Below the pieces are notes generated by a model. That model was given only the letters and a program-made list of their open reading frames with translations, was not told the origin of the DNA and did no database searches. Of a stretch of DNA of 64,000 nucleotides, positions 1-9,793 are shown piece after piece. Origin of the DNA: Ferruginibacter sp. (GTDB lineage Bacteria > Bacteroidota > Bacteroidia > Chitinophagales > Chitinophagaceae); the NCBI GenBank assembly GCA_014379625.1, contig JACMLJ010000023.1:1-64000 (forward strand), written 5' to 3'. The stretch's first letter is position 1. Each line of letters opens with the position of its first letter. A program made the translations under genes and the position numbers.

Positions 1-23
1 AGCAAAAGTAGCGTCGTCACAGG

Positions 24-48
24 TACGCAGCCCGCCGGCTGAGGAGGC
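24..48. repeat. Copy of a dispersed repeat, inverted relative to 12929-12953
   Basis: These 25 bases are the exact reverse complement of 12929-12953. Weaker similarity continues over bases 1-23, matched against 12954-12976, so the homologous stretch is about 50 bp and is probably cut by the window edge. The core contains a short palindrome (CAGCC..GGCTG). The other copy lies inside the element that interrupts the transposase relic. The rest of the leader up to 246 is AT-rich, and I see no gene in it. Confidence 0.7.
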
Positions 49-246
49 AAAATCGCCAAAATTAAAAGAACTATGTAAGTAGCAAAAGTCTTTGAACTTA
101 TGTTCCTTAATATTATTATTAGGTACGTATTATTGCGATGAGCTATATTTTTTTTACCCGGGCCTGTTCATTTCCCCAATGTAAAAGAACAGATTTAACA
201 GGTCGGAACCACTCAACTAAAAACCAACTCAGTTGTTAACGGATGC

Positions 247-1683
247 ATGAATATTCTTGTTACAGGCGCCAACGGATATATCGGACAGCGGCTATTACCT
301 GTTTTAGTTGCAGAAGGCCATAGGGTATATTGCTGCGTAAGAAACCGAAAACGGTTTGAAGAGGAACATAGTAATGAGCATGTGCACATCATTGAGGTCG
401 ACCTTTTAGAAGAGCCAAACCCCGCTATCCTGCCAAAACAGGTGGATGTTGCATTTTACCTGGTACATTCCATGAGCCATGGCAATCATTTTGACAAACA
501 GGAAGCTACTACCGCTACCCACTTTATTGAACTGATAGAAAAAACAAATTGCCGCCAAATCATATACCTGAGCGGAATTGTGAATGAATCCAACCTGTCA
601 AAGCATCTTGCATCGCGGCTGCACGTAGAAAAGATTTTAAGGGCCGGGAAGATACCGGTAACTGTGCTGCGGGCGGGCATCATCGTTGGTTCGGGAAGCG
701 CATCATTTGAAATTATACGGGATATTGTTGAAAAACTGCCTGTAATGATAACACCAAGATGGCTCAATACCCTGTGCCAGCCTATCGCCATCCGTAATGT
801 CATCCAGTTTCTGCATGGGGTGATGCTGAAAGAAAATACTTACCATACTGATTTTGATATTGGCGGACCTGAAGTATTAAGTTATAAAAGCATGCTGCTG
901 AAATTTGCAGAGGTTAGAAAACTAAAGCGCATTATCCTAACAATACCGGTAATGACCCCACGACTTTCCTCCTACTGGTTATATTTTGTTACGTCAACTT
1001 CCTATTCACTCGCCGTGAACCTGGTAAACAGCATGAAGGTAAACGTGGTGTGCAGGCAAAATGATTTGGCGGAACAATTGGGAATAGCATTGCTACCGTA
1101 CAAAAGCGCGGTGGAAATGGCTTTTGAAAAGATAGAACAGCGTATGGTACTCAGCAGTTGGAAAGACGCTTTCAGCAGCAGTGGCACACGCCAGGAAGTT
1201 ATGAATTATGTAGATGTACCGGAGTTCGGATGTTTTAAAGATCTAAAATGGCGCGAAATAAGCGGGGATGTACAAGAAGTCCAGGGAAATATCTGGAGCA
1301 TTGGTGGCGAGAAAGGTTGGTATTATGGAAACACTTTATGGAAAGTACGGGGCCTGATGGATAAATTTGTAGGCGGGGTTGGATTGCGCAGGGGAAGAAC
1401 AAACAGCGACCAGATTAATAGTGGTGATGCATTGGATTTCTGGCGGGTGCTGATAGCAGATAAACAAAACCGGAGGCTGCTTCTTTTTGCCGAAATGAAA
1501 ATGCCTGGTGAAGCCTGGCTCGAATTTAAGATCATACAAAAAGATAATAAACCCTTCCTCCTTCAAACGGCTACCTTCAGGCCAAAGGGATTGTGGGGAA
1601 GACTATACTGGTATAGCGTTCTTCCCTTTCATTACTTTATTTTTAATGGCATGATCAATAACCTGGTAAAAATAAAACAATGA
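247..1683 (+). CDS. SDR-family NAD(P)-binding protein with C-terminal DUF2867 domain
   Basis: A 478-residue cytosolic protein. The N-terminus is a Rossmann fold of the atypical/extended SDR (NmrA/epimerase-like) type, with the nucleotide-binding motif TGANGYIG at residues 6-13 and strand-helix alternation up to about residue 290. Residues from about 310 to the end match the layout of DUF2867, which in this family follows an SDR domain. The length fits the two-domain form. The ATG at 247 follows an AT-rich leader. The substrate cannot be deduced; family members are usually annotated only as putative oxidoreductases or NAD-dependent epimerases. No operon partner is evident, because the next gene converges from the minus strand. 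Confidence 0.85.
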   Translation: MNILVTGANGYIGQRLLPVLVAEGHRVYCCVRNRKRFEEEHSNEHVHIIEVDLLEEPNPAILPKQVDVAFYLVHSMSHGNHFDKQEATTATHFIELIEKTNCRQIIYLSGIVNESNLSKHLASRLHVEKILRAGKIPVTVLRAGIIVGSGSASFEIIRDIVEKLPVMITPRWLNTLCQPIAIRNVIQFLHGVMLKENTYHTDFDIGGPEVLSYKSMLLKFAEVRKLKRIILTIPVMTPRLSSYWLYFVTSTSYSLAVNLVNSMKVNVVCRQNDLAEQLGIALLPYKSAVEMAFEKIEQRMVLSSWKDAFSSSGTRQEVMNYVDVPEFGCFKDLKWREISGDVQEVQGNIWSIGGEKGWYYGNTLWKVRGLMDKFVGGVGLRRGRTNSDQINSGDALDFWRVLIADKQNRRLLLFAEMKMPGEAWLEFKIIQKDNKPFLLQTATFRPKGLWGRLYWYSVLPFHYFIFNGMINNLVKIKQ

Positions 1684-1956
1684 GTAGTCCTTTCGCCAGG
1701 AATCGGGATAACAATTTCTTAAAAAGAAAAACCCCCGTTTTAACAGAGGCTTTCATAGTTTAGTTTCCCGGAGTAATCCAGATGTCTTAGTAGGTTTAGT
1801 GGTTTCAGAGGTATGAATGATGAATTCAAAGATGATCATTACTATTCAGTTTATTTGTAGATGAAAGGCTTGTTTTATGTAGAAATTTTACTACAAAACA
1901 TTTATGCTGACCCTGGTTGAAATCAATAAGGCTGATAAATTGTTAGGCAATTTATT

Positions 1957-2436
1957 TTAGAAGATAACCATAATGACCATTTCCTTTTTATTAAAACTAA
2001 TAACACTGCCCTGCTTTTTATTGAATAATGCTTTTGCCACCGGTGCGTTGGGTGAAATCAAATAAATATCCCTACCCTCAAAATTTATTTTACCGAGACC
2101 TGCAGCTATAAAAAAAGAACAAAGCTCACATTGTATAAAACTACCCGCAGTTGCCGAATCGTACAGGCTTAAACAAGCTATTGTGGATAAAGCCTGAAGT
2201 TCTTCCCTGTTAGCTGCCAGCTGGCGGGCCTGCATGTCTTTTTCCAAATGACTCATAGCCCTCGAGGTTTCATATTTATCTCCGGCGCTGCTTTTTTCCT
2301 CCGCGTTTGCAGCGGCCTGCGCATTTGTTACAGCATTAGCGGCCGCAACAATACGCTGCTCAATCAGTGCAATACATTTATCCCGCAGCCTTTTTTTAAA
2401 AGCCAACTTCTCTGTATCGGTAACCGGATTATTCAT
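1957..2436 (-). CDS. GreA/GreB-like transcription elongation factor domain protein
   Basis: A 159-residue protein. The N-terminal half (to about residue 80) is Ala/Glu/Lys-rich and predicted helical or coiled coil, including EEKSSAGDKYETSRAM, which resembles the conserved segment of Gre-type coiled coils. The C-terminal half ends with ISPNAPVAKALFNKKQG, matching the Gre C-terminal FKBP-like fold pattern (I-S-P-x-x-P-[VL]-[AG]-x-x-[LI]-x-x-K-x-x-G). It probably binds RNA polymerase or modulates elongation, but it belongs to a Bacteroidota-specific branch often misannotated as 3-oxoacyl-ACP synthase. It is a single gene convergent with the SDR gene; the 270 bp between them hold no ORF I can support. 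Confidence 0.7.
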   Translation of the reverse strand: MNNPVTDTEKLAFKKRLRDKCIALIEQRIVAAANAVTNAQAAANAEEKSSAGDKYETSRAMSHLEKDMQARQLAANREELQALSTIACLSLYDSATAGSFIQCELCSFFIAAGLGKINFEGRDIYLISPNAPVAKALFNKKQGSVISFNKKEMVIMVIF

Positions 2437-2632
2437 TTTTTGACTGGTTCGCTACTATTTGATTGATCGGGCAAAATTAATTTCGTCTGATACCGCAAAT
2501 CAGCAAACATCCTTGTGCTGGTATGGTTGCATAAACTGGAAATTGCATTGAATACTGAACAAATGCAATGAAAAAAGTTTATCAGCGTTAAATTAAACTA
2601 TTTTAGTAAATTAAATTTTATAAATAACCTGC

Positions 2633-3160
2633 ATGAAATATTTAAAATTTCTTTCCCTGCTTTTAGTGAGCATTTTTTGCTTTGCCGGTGTTTTTGCCCA
2701 AAGGAAACAGGTGGTTAAAAAAAACCTCCCGGTGGTTGCTGAAAATAAAACTATTAAAAACGGGATTAAATTAAAAAGCAGCGGTTTTAAAATAAGTGAC
2801 GCATACCTTGTTTTTGACGACGAAACAATTGTTCCTGAAGACAACAAAGTTGAACTAAACCAGCATGTAAATATGCTGCTGATAATTGATGAGGGATGGA
2901 CCGTAACGGGAGGCAGGGTATTTCCCGGAAGCAAGCAATTGATCAGGCTTAGCAATGGTGCGGAGATATTAAATTCTGAAGAATTGTTTGCGGCCTTTGA
3001 TGAAACAGGTGTTCCTCCCGAGGATGCCCGCTACATCACATTGAATGCTGTGATCACTGAGCTAAAAGACAAGAAGAACCATGTTATAGTAAATTTCAGG
3101 GTATGGGACAAAAAGGGTAATGCTGAAATTACAGGTTCTTATAAATTATTTATCAGGTAA
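2633..3160 (+). CDS. Secreted protein of unknown function
   Basis: A 175-residue protein with a clear Sec signal peptide: MKYLK, a hydrophobic core, then cleavage after FAGVFA before QRK. The mature part is beta-rich, with acidic and aliphatic alternation (residues 55-170) and no cysteines. I recognise no family. The start is the ATG at 2633, behind an extremely AT-rich leader that contains a TATTTTAG sequence resembling the Bacteroidota -7 element, which is weak evidence for a promoter. It is transcribed away from the Gre-like gene and nothing follows on the same strand. Likely periplasmic or cell-surface. Confidence 0.7.
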   Translation: MKYLKFLSLLLVSIFCFAGVFAQRKQVVKKNLPVVAENKTIKNGIKLKSSGFKISDAYLVFDDETIVPEDNKVELNQHVNMLLIIDEGWTVTGGRVFPGSKQLIRLSNGAEILNSEELFAAFDETGVPPEDARYITLNAVITELKDKKNHVIVNFRVWDKKGNAEITGSYKLFIR

Positions 3161-3585
3161 CCTTCAAACTTTACCTCCTCCAGATATTTACCCGCCGAAT
3201 ACAATTATATTTGACTTTGTTTAAAATATCCTTTTATTGAATTCCACATATCCTTAAGATTCCATATTCTGATTTATTTTCCCGAATATGGAAATTATCA
3301 CCATTTTCAATACTTATTATATCGTTGTAAATCAGCCAGTTGCTTCTTTGGCATCATTTAGGTATTCAAAGAACAAGGAATAAAGAAATCATAAAAGCAT
3401 AACCAGGTAGGGTTCCTTCAAAACAAACAATACAACTTATTATAAGGGTTATCAGTGTTCAAAATTAAAGACGGTCGTTAAAATGGATTGGATCACCATT
3501 TTAGCGACTTTTTCTTTTGCATTATCTGATCCCTCGAAGATGGCTTTAAAATTCTTCACTTATTATAAAAACTGCAGGTATTTAT
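3161..3585. other. Intergenic region without a recognisable gene
   Basis: About 425 bp between a plus-strand and a minus-strand gene. I see AT-rich sequence without tRNA-like folds, convincing ORFs or a clear hairpin plus T-run terminator. The short plus-strand reading frame at 3483-3743 overlaps the glycine-rich 3' end of the next gene and looks like a shadow. Confidence 0.5.
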
Positions 3586-4746
3586 TTAAAATTCACCACT
3601 GGCCCCCCCACCACCAAAACTACCGCCACCAAAATTATTGCCGTCAGAACCCGCCGACTTACCCGTTAAGGATTGCACCTGCAGGAGGGACTCTATTTGT
3701 AATTTGCCCGTCGCATCCTGCGGAGCTATTTCAAGAATGGTAAATCCATATTTTGGCGTATCGAGATACCTTGTTAATCCGTAAGAAACCACCATCAATA
3801 GCACACCTGCTGTTGTCATTATCGCTTCAATGGAAGCAACTGTATAATAATAATGGACTGTAAAAATGATCGCTGCTACCAGTAATAATGCAACGCGTAT
3901 CATAACAATATCTTTCTTTTGAATACCTTTTACCAGGTAAAAAAGAGGGATCACCACAGTAAATATCCAGAATAACCAACCAAATGGAATGGACTCGTTT
4001 TGGGCAAGATTTAAATTAAACACCGTATTGCTTAATTCTCTTACAACGTAATAATTTCCGGAAAAATAAAAACTAAGCAAAGCAGCAAGGGATACTACCA
4101 CTAAACAATTGGAATAAAGCTGGTTTACTTTTAATCGTTTTGCCTTGTTCACCAATAAATAAATGATTGCAGAAATTGCCATTATTACAAATGGTACAAT
4201 GGCTTTTCCTAAGGGTCCAAATCTGGTGCAGACAAAAAAGAAAATACCCAGCAATGAAATATATAGTACAGCGCCCATCACCCTATCGGCAAAACGCAGG
4301 GTGCTATAAAGAGCAATGATAAAAATGATAATGCAATTTGCAAGATCCCCGGCATTCGTCAAATAACTGGTTCCGCCAAATAACGAGCAGGCCGATATCC
4401 AGAGTAAAGCATCATCTGCACCCGACTGCAAATGATTTTTGGCCTGTACCATATATTCCAATGCAGCATACGAAAGAAATGCGAAAAAGATGGCCATTCC
4501 TCCCACGATCTTATCCAGTGAGTCAAGAAATAATAATGCTAAAAGGCCAAAGGAAAAGATAAGGATGACCGTGGTTAAAATAAAGAGGCCAATTCTTATG
4601 AACAAATTTGGCGTATAAAAATGTACAGGGTATTTACTGTTGATCAGCTCACATTCTTCTTTATCCAGGCAGTTTTGGTGAAAAGCAACAGCGGCCTGTT
4701 CGCGGATAAATAAATTATGTAGCCATAAAGAATTATATGCTATCAT
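3586..4746 (-). CDS. Multi-pass membrane protein with glycine-rich C-terminal tail
   Basis: A 386-residue protein with roughly 9-10 hydrophobic segments between residues 50 and 335, a cytosolic-looking N-terminus (INSKYPVHFY) and a hydrophilic C-terminal region ending in a Gly/Ser/Phe tail (FGGGSFGGGGASGEF). Similar Gly-rich tails occur at the end of TPM-domain (YgcG-like) membrane proteins, but there is no TPM domain here. Its ATG overlaps the stop of the upstream DUF2157-like gene by 4 bp (ATGA), so translation is probably coupled and the two products probably act together. Function unknown. It resembles the DUF4401 type of partner seen with DUF2157 proteins, but that is a guess. Confidence 0.65.
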   Translation of the reverse strand: MIAYNSLWLHNLFIREQAAVAFHQNCLDKEECELINSKYPVHFYTPNLFIRIGLFILTTVILIFSFGLLALLFLDSLDKIVGGMAIFFAFLSYAALEYMVQAKNHLQSGADDALLWISACSLFGGTSYLTNAGDLANCIIIFIIALYSTLRFADRVMGAVLYISLLGIFFFVCTRFGPLGKAIVPFVIMAISAIIYLLVNKAKRLKVNQLYSNCLVVVSLAALLSFYFSGNYYVVRELSNTVFNLNLAQNESIPFGWLFWIFTVVIPLFYLVKGIQKKDIVMIRVALLLVAAIIFTVHYYYTVASIEAIMTTAGVLLMVVSYGLTRYLDTPKYGFTILEIAPQDATGKLQIESLLQVQSLTGKSAGSDGNNFGGGSFGGGGASGEF

Positions 4747-5723
4747 GCTGCTTTAATTTTTTTATTGGTCCGGACTAATGATAAGACCAGGCCAATGCCC
4801 GAAATAATAAAATACAAAAATCCCAGGTATAACGGAGCCAGGTCACCCGTACCCACCTGCTCCAATAAATTCAACACTACATAACTGGTACCAATATACG
4901 CGTAGAGGGTAATAATGAGTATAAAATAAAACGATTTTTCCTGCAATGCCTTCCTGTAAAAAAAATAAATCATCCCCAATAATACTAAAAACCAAACCAG
5001 GTAAACAGCGCTGAAATGAAACATCGCTGCCAGGCAGGATACCAGGACGGTGTGCGTTCCGAAATTGGCATAAGTAAACTCAAAATGCTTCTTTATATTT
5101 CGTGAACTGGTAACCCAGGCAATAAACATCAGTAATACACCCAAGGCAAGTCCGGTAAAAATAATCCGGCTGCTGTTAAAATCATTGGATGCTAAAATTT
5201 GAAGCGGGGTAACTGTAAAACCAAGCCATGTGGCCAGGTTTGCAATAGCCAGACTTAAAACACCCAGGTGATCAAAATAATAAGCAGAAAAAAATAACAG
5301 CACCATCGGAAAAAAGCTAGCCAGCCCGTAACGGTTCCCGAACAGGTTATACTGGTATTGGAGGTAAGCGATAAAACTTATAAAAGTGCAGCAGGCCAGT
5401 AATAAAATGTAATCAAAAAAAGAATTCGGGGCCGCTACTTTACCGGTGGAGAATGGCAATTTATTTTTGAAGCAATAAAAAAAACTACCCGCACAAACCA
5501 GGGCGATAAACAACAAAATAACCTGGTGTCCAATGGTATCAATATTTTTATATACCAGGATGCCCAATCCTGCGCTTAACAGAAAAACACCCAGGTAGAG
5601 AAGGGTCTTTATTTCCCAATGAACGGAAAGCAGTTGCTTCTCTTTATTCAATTTAATTTTTGCGTAAGCATCAGCCGAAATTAATCCTTCTGCATGCAAC
5701 TGTTCAAAAACGGTTATACTCAT
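4743..5723 (-). CDS. DUF2157-like multi-pass membrane protein
   Basis: A 326-residue protein whose first 35 residues form a soluble helical segment (EQLHAEGLISADAYAKI), followed by about ten transmembrane helices. This architecture, a short cytosolic helical head reading 'G-x-I-[ST]-x-x' and then many short helices, is that of DUF2157 proteins. It is the first gene of a two-gene unit overlapping the next gene by ATGA. No enzymatic motif is visible. Upstream DNA (5724-5984) contains the terminator of the next minus-strand gene. Confidence 0.65.
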   Translation of the reverse strand: MSITVFEQLHAEGLISADAYAKIKLNKEKQLLSVHWEIKTLLYLGVFLLSAGLGILVYKNIDTIGHQVILLFIALVCAGSFFYCFKNKLPFSTGKVAAPNSFFDYILLLACCTFISFIAYLQYQYNLFGNRYGLASFFPMVLLFFSAYYFDHLGVLSLAIANLATWLGFTVTPLQILASNDFNSSRIIFTGLALGVLLMFIAWVTSSRNIKKHFEFTYANFGTHTVLVSCLAAMFHFSAVYLVWFLVLLGMIYFFYRKALQEKSFYFILIITLYAYIGTSYVVLNLLEQVGTGDLAPLYLGFLYFIISGIGLVLSLVRTNKKIKAA

Positions 5724-5912
5724 ATACTAAAAATAATAAATAAAAGTAGCACAATTATTTATTTCAGTATACATTTCCTCTGACCATCAGTTGTTACCTG
5801 TTTTTCTTACAACAATTTTTAGCTGCAGGCCAGGTTGTTCATAAAAATAATTAGCCGGTGATACTATTTTTACTTTTTACAACCTGGTACCTGTCGGCAG
5901 CACAGGGTTGAA

Positions 5913-5946
5913 ATAATAAAAAAAAGGCAGTACTAAAACTGCCTTT
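5913..5946 (-). terminator. Rho-independent terminator of the Asp-box protein gene
   Basis: A perfect 9-bp stem (AAAGGCAGT / ACTGCCTTT, 5923-5931 with 5938-5946) and a 6-nt loop. Read on the minus strand it is followed immediately by a run of T (complement of 5913-5925). It lies about 40 bp downstream of the stop codon at 5985. Confidence 0.85.
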
Positions 5947-5984
5947 GCCTAAAACATTCAAACTTGTTTTTTAAACAGGCTATC

Positions 5985-8804
5985 CTATCTTACCAACAAC
6001 ACGCGAAAGTTTTCCTTAACCTGTTTACCCTGTACCTGTACAATGTAAATTCCATTAATAAAATTTCCGGGCAATATTATGTTGAACTGGTTAATGCCTG
6101 CACTTACAGCTACCTGTTGTTGTAAAATCTTTTTGCCGGTTAAGCCGGTAATTGTAACAGAAAGGTTTTCTGCCTTTTGAACCACAGCCTGCATGGTCAC
6201 ATTTTCTTTAACGGGGTTGTTCATTAGTCGCACATAGCCATCCAGGCCGTTGTGCTCCCTGAAAGCGATGGTATTGCTATAGAAACTGCTGCCCGCCATT
6301 GTTTTTATTTTAAGCCGGTAACACAATACTGCTCCGGTAATTGTATCGTTTAAAAAATAATGGTTGCTGCCGTCGCCTTTACTTTTTACGGTTTTGATCT
6401 TATCAAAATTTACAGCATCTGAACTTCTTTCCAATTCATATACATCTCCGCTGTTCTCATGGGTGGTTGCCCAGTTTAAACGGGAATATTGTTTTTCACG
6501 GCTACCTGTAAATGAAATTAATTTAACCGGTAATGCACCCGAAACCAGTCCCATTTTTAATCCATTGCCAAAACTGCTTACCCAAACTTCGTTAATATTA
6601 AATGGATTAAAGAATACCCTTTCCGGCTGCCGGAAAGGATAGCTATTTACCAACGACCAGGTTGGGTTGGCAGCGTTCATATTGTTACTGATCCACAAGC
6701 CCTGCATTTCCGTGGTAAGATAGGCCTGGTTGAGTAACCCCGGGTTAAAGGTAATGGAGGTCACCCTGTCAAACTGGGCCGCAGTAAGTTTTGTCCACGA
6801 TGAGCCACGATTAGTAGTTTTAAATAATCCACCCCTTCCATTGGGTGCACCGCCCCAGCCGCTGAACACAGCCACATACCAGGTATTTTGTGTGGGATCT
6901 GAGGGATCTATCACAATATCTTTGGTCCAGTATTGCATATCCGCATGAGAAATATCTGACCATGAGTTGCCGCCGGGATCATAAAGAAATACCCCGGAAC
7001 TTGGGGTAAACGCACCAGTACCATTCCTCCTTCCAGAAAAGGTGCAAACCATTTTACCATCGTTCAGCACCACAATGGCGGCCGGATGACCTTCTGTGCG
7101 GGGAGGATTGGCCAGTTTTAACCAGTTGGATGCAGCAAGGTTATTTAAATCATTGGTCATCCAAATACCTCCCTCTCCGGCACCATTGCCATAATGTATC
7201 ACACTTGCATACATGCGGTTGGCGTTGCCGGCATCTGTTGCCAGCCAAAATACAGGATGATTGAACTGATGTAATAATTGCCAGGTGGCGCCATTGGTCG
7301 CTGAATAAATAACTTTTCCTCCGGCATCGGCAGCATCCAGTAAATTATCCTGCAGGCGGGTACTCTGGTACATATCATGCACACCTGATGTAGCTGCGAA
7401 CATGGTATTTCCGGTTGCGTGTTTTGCAATGCGGTACATGCTGTTCACTGTATGACCTGTATAATCAAAACCCCAGGATAACCCTGCATCCGTACTCCTT
7501 ATTCCATTGATATCTGAAAAGCAGGAAAACAGGTTGTTCCCATCCTGCCAGTGTACCTGCCATGACGTTGTATTTTCCATGCCCACACTATGATAATACT
7601 GCTTTTGCGGGGTGGCTGCATTTGCAGGGTGTTCATCGCTTACACTTACATAGGCCTGTTGCCAGTTAGCGCCCCCATCGCTGGTTTTATGCACAAATCC
7701 AAAATCGCCAAACAACACTTTATTGCTGTTATTGGGCGCAACAGTAATACCAAAACAGCTTTCACCGTAGCCCCAGCCACGGTCACCATTTTGTCCAGAC
7801 CAGCCGGTGCGTATATTCTGGTTATTAGCTGTTAAAAAAACTTTGTTCCAGTTGGCGCCTGCATTAATTGTTTTAATAACACTGTTGCCACCGGTGGTTG
7901 CGTCACTGCCACCCAGGTACACGGTATTAATGTCATTGCGGGCCATCCCAGCATACATCATATAATCGTTGGAAATATTTATCCCGTTCATTTTTGCAGC
8001 CCATACATTTGTTCCGGCATCCATTGCATAAACACCTTTTGCGAAACCATAATATTCCCAGGGAAATATGCCATTGTACACGTCGGTTGTATTGGCACTG
8101 ATACAAAAGAAACGCGTAACGGCGCCAACCTTTGCACCGGCAAAAGAAAAAATAGTTTGGGCCGCAGGCATTCCTGTAGTGATAAGTTTGCTAAATGAAA
8201 TACCTCCGTTAGCAGAATATAAAACACCGTCGTTTGTACCAATATAAATTGAATTACCATCAAAGAAAATACCTGCAATGGTAATACCTGCACCGTTGTT
8301 AGCTGCCGTCCATGATAAGGAAAAAGTTTTACCGGTATCATTGGAAGTATACAAGGTACCATAGTATCCCATCACCACCCTTGCAGGGTTTGAATAGTCT
8401 GCTTTCAATGCATATACATCTTCACCCGATAAGGGATTGCCGGGTAATGCATTCCAGGTATTGCCACCATCAATGGAACGCACCCCGTAATTTATATTAC
8501 CATCGTTGGCAATGCAGTAGGCCACCATATTGCTGCTGGTGAATTCGTAGGAAGATACGTTTCCCACCTGTAATTTGGTAAAGGGTACCTGTAAATAAGT
8601 ATTGCCATAATCGGAGCTGTGAAACAACTGGCTCATATCGCAGGCAATATAAAATTCATTATCGTTAGCCGGGTTGATGCTTGGATAAAACACACTTCCG
8701 CCACCACCTGCCCCCCGGTTTTGCCAGTTGACAGGCTGGGCCTGGCAATAATAGTTTGAAAAAAGAAAGCAGAAAGAAAACAGCGCTTTGGTAAAAACTT
8801 TCAT
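5985..8804 (-). CDS. Secreted Asp-box/BNR repeat protein (GH74-like propeller) with T9SS C-terminal domain
   Basis: The start is taken at the ATG at 8804, which gives 939 residues with a signal peptide (MKVFTKALFSFCFLF..CQAQ). The frame stays open to 8966 but that extension lacks secretion features. The mature protein carries at least nine Asp-box-like motifs of the S-x-D-x-G-x-[ST]-[WF] type (SIDGGNTW, TSDGGANW, STDAGLSW, SATNGATW, KTTNRGSSW), diagnostic of beta-propellers such as sialidases, VPS10 domains and GH74 xyloglucanases. The opening GAGGGGSVFYPSINPAND resembles GH74 N-termini. The last ~90 residues form a T9SS type A sorting domain ending in FRVLLVR, so it is probably exported and surface-anchored or released. 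Whether it hydrolyses glycans is not certain. A single transcription unit with its own terminator. Confidence 0.8.
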   Translation of the reverse strand: MKVFTKALFSFCFLFSNYYCQAQPVNWQNRGAGGGGSVFYPSINPANDNEFYIACDMSQLFHSSDYGNTYLQVPFTKLQVGNVSSYEFTSSNMVAYCIANDGNINYGVRSIDGGNTWNALPGNPLSGEDVYALKADYSNPARVVMGYYGTLYTSNDTGKTFSLSWTAANNGAGITIAGIFFDGNSIYIGTNDGVLYSANGGISFSKLITTGMPAAQTIFSFAGAKVGAVTRFFCISANTTDVYNGIFPWEYYGFAKGVYAMDAGTNVWAAKMNGINISNDYMMYAGMARNDINTVYLGGSDATTGGNSVIKTINAGANWNKVFLTANNQNIRTGWSGQNGDRGWGYGESCFGITVAPNNSNKVLFGDFGFVHKTSDGGANWQQAYVSVSDEHPANAATPQKQYYHSVGMENTTSWQVHWQDGNNLFSCFSDINGIRSTDAGLSWGFDYTGHTVNSMYRIAKHATGNTMFAATSGVHDMYQSTRLQDNLLDAADAGGKVIYSATNGATWQLLHQFNHPVFWLATDAGNANRMYASVIHYGNGAGEGGIWMTNDLNNLAASNWLKLANPPRTEGHPAAIVVLNDGKMVCTFSGRRNGTGAFTPSSGVFLYDPGGNSWSDISHADMQYWTKDIVIDPSDPTQNTWYVAVFSGWGGAPNGRGGLFKTTNRGSSWTKLTAAQFDRVTSITFNPGLLNQAYLTTEMQGLWISNNMNAANPTWSLVNSYPFRQPERVFFNPFNINEVWVSSFGNGLKMGLVSGALPVKLISFTGSREKQYSRLNWATTHENSGDVYELERSSDAVNFDKIKTVKSKGDGSNHYFLNDTITGAVLCYRLKIKTMAGSSFYSNTIAFREHNGLDGYVRLMNNPVKENVTMQAVVQKAENLSVTITGLTGKKILQQQVAVSAGINQFNIILPGNFINGIYIVQVQGKQVKENFRVLLVR

Positions 8805-9211
8805 AGTGAAGATTTTTCTGTGGTTAAGAATGGATTTTATGAAAAGTTGGGGAGCAAATATGTTGCCATATTCAAATTGTTCGTGCGATAATAAGCCCGG
8901 CAGCAATAAACGAGTACTGTTATTGCAGGAATAAAAGGACGTATCGATTTGTGAATTGCCAATCAATGCGGTTTAGTTAAGCCCTTTCCTCTCCTTTGGA
9001 GAAGATTAAGGTGAGGTCAGACAAGCAAAAAATATCTTAACTAAACGACATTGAATTGTCAATAATGAAATATTGAACATTCCCCATTTCCGGTTTGCAC
9101 TTAACCTATCAGCAGTAACCTTTTTGTATCTCCCCGCGATTTTATTTTGAAAACCCGTCCTTTACTACCTTTAAAAAAAATTACCTATTTTACTTTCCCA
9201 AACAAGATCAA
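8805..9211. other. Divergent intergenic region
   Basis: About 400 bp separating the minus-strand propeller gene from the plus-strand acetyltransferase genes, so it should hold both promoters. Around 8987-9018 it carries a degenerate 'CCTCTCCTTTGGAGAAG..AAGGTGAGG' type sequence, a short imperfect palindrome of the sort scattered through Bacteroidota intergenic DNA. Nothing else can be supported. Confidence 0.4.
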
Positions 9212-9760
9212 ATGTTACAACCTGATTTTTCCTCTTTCCCCGAAATAAAAACAGTAAGGCTATTGCTACGCCAGATAACCAAAAAAGATGCGCCTGAAAT
9301 ATTGAGGCTGCGCAGTAATGAAGATGTAATGCGGTACATTGATAAAGAAAGGGCTGCCACCATAATGGATGCTGAAGTATTTATTAACCGGATCCTAAAG
9401 TCTTTGAATACTAACGAAGGCATTACCTGGGCAATTGCTTTGAAAGAATACCCGGAAACATTAATTGGCACAATTGGTTACTGGAGACTGATAAAAGAGC
9501 ATTACCGCGCGGAGATAGGTTATATGCTTAATCCAAACCATTGGAATAAAGGGATTATGAAAGAAGCATTGCTTAAAGTGATTGAAGTTGGTTTTAATGA
9601 TTTAAAACTGCATAGTATTGAAGCACATATCAACCCCGGCAACGCGGCCTCTGCCAGCATATTAACTGGTGCCGGTTTTGTGCAGGAAGCCCACTTTAAA
9701 GAGAATTTCTTTTTCAACGGTACTTTCCGGGATACGGCAATATATTCAAGATTGCAATAA
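9212..9760 (+). CDS. GNAT family N-acetyltransferase (RimJ/RimL type)
   Basis: A 182-residue protein of the RimJ/RimL-like acetyltransferase family: strand 1 TVRLLLRQITKKDAPEILRL, the conserved core IGTIGYWRL..HYRAEIGYMLNPNHWNKGIM, then INPGNAASASILTGAGFV, the acetyl-CoA-contacting 'N-x-A-S-x-x-[IV]-[LF]-x-x-x-G-F' segment. Family members acetylate ribosomal protein N-termini or small amines using acetyl-CoA; the substrate is unknown here. First of three consecutive GNAT genes on this strand, 33 bp before the next. Confidence 0.88.
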   Translation: MLQPDFSSFPEIKTVRLLLRQITKKDAPEILRLRSNEDVMRYIDKERAATIMDAEVFINRILKSLNTNEGITWAIALKEYPETLIGTIGYWRLIKEHYRAEIGYMLNPNHWNKGIMKEALLKVIEVGFNDLKLHSIEAHINPGNAASASILTGAGFVQEAHFKENFFFNGTFRDTAIYSRLQ

Positions 9761-9793
9761 GATCAAACTAAACTACTAAAGACGAGATTTTTT

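Noticed and set aside
5985..8966. Longer start for the Asp-box protein
   Set aside because: The extra 54 residues lack a signal peptide, whereas ATG 8804 starts one.
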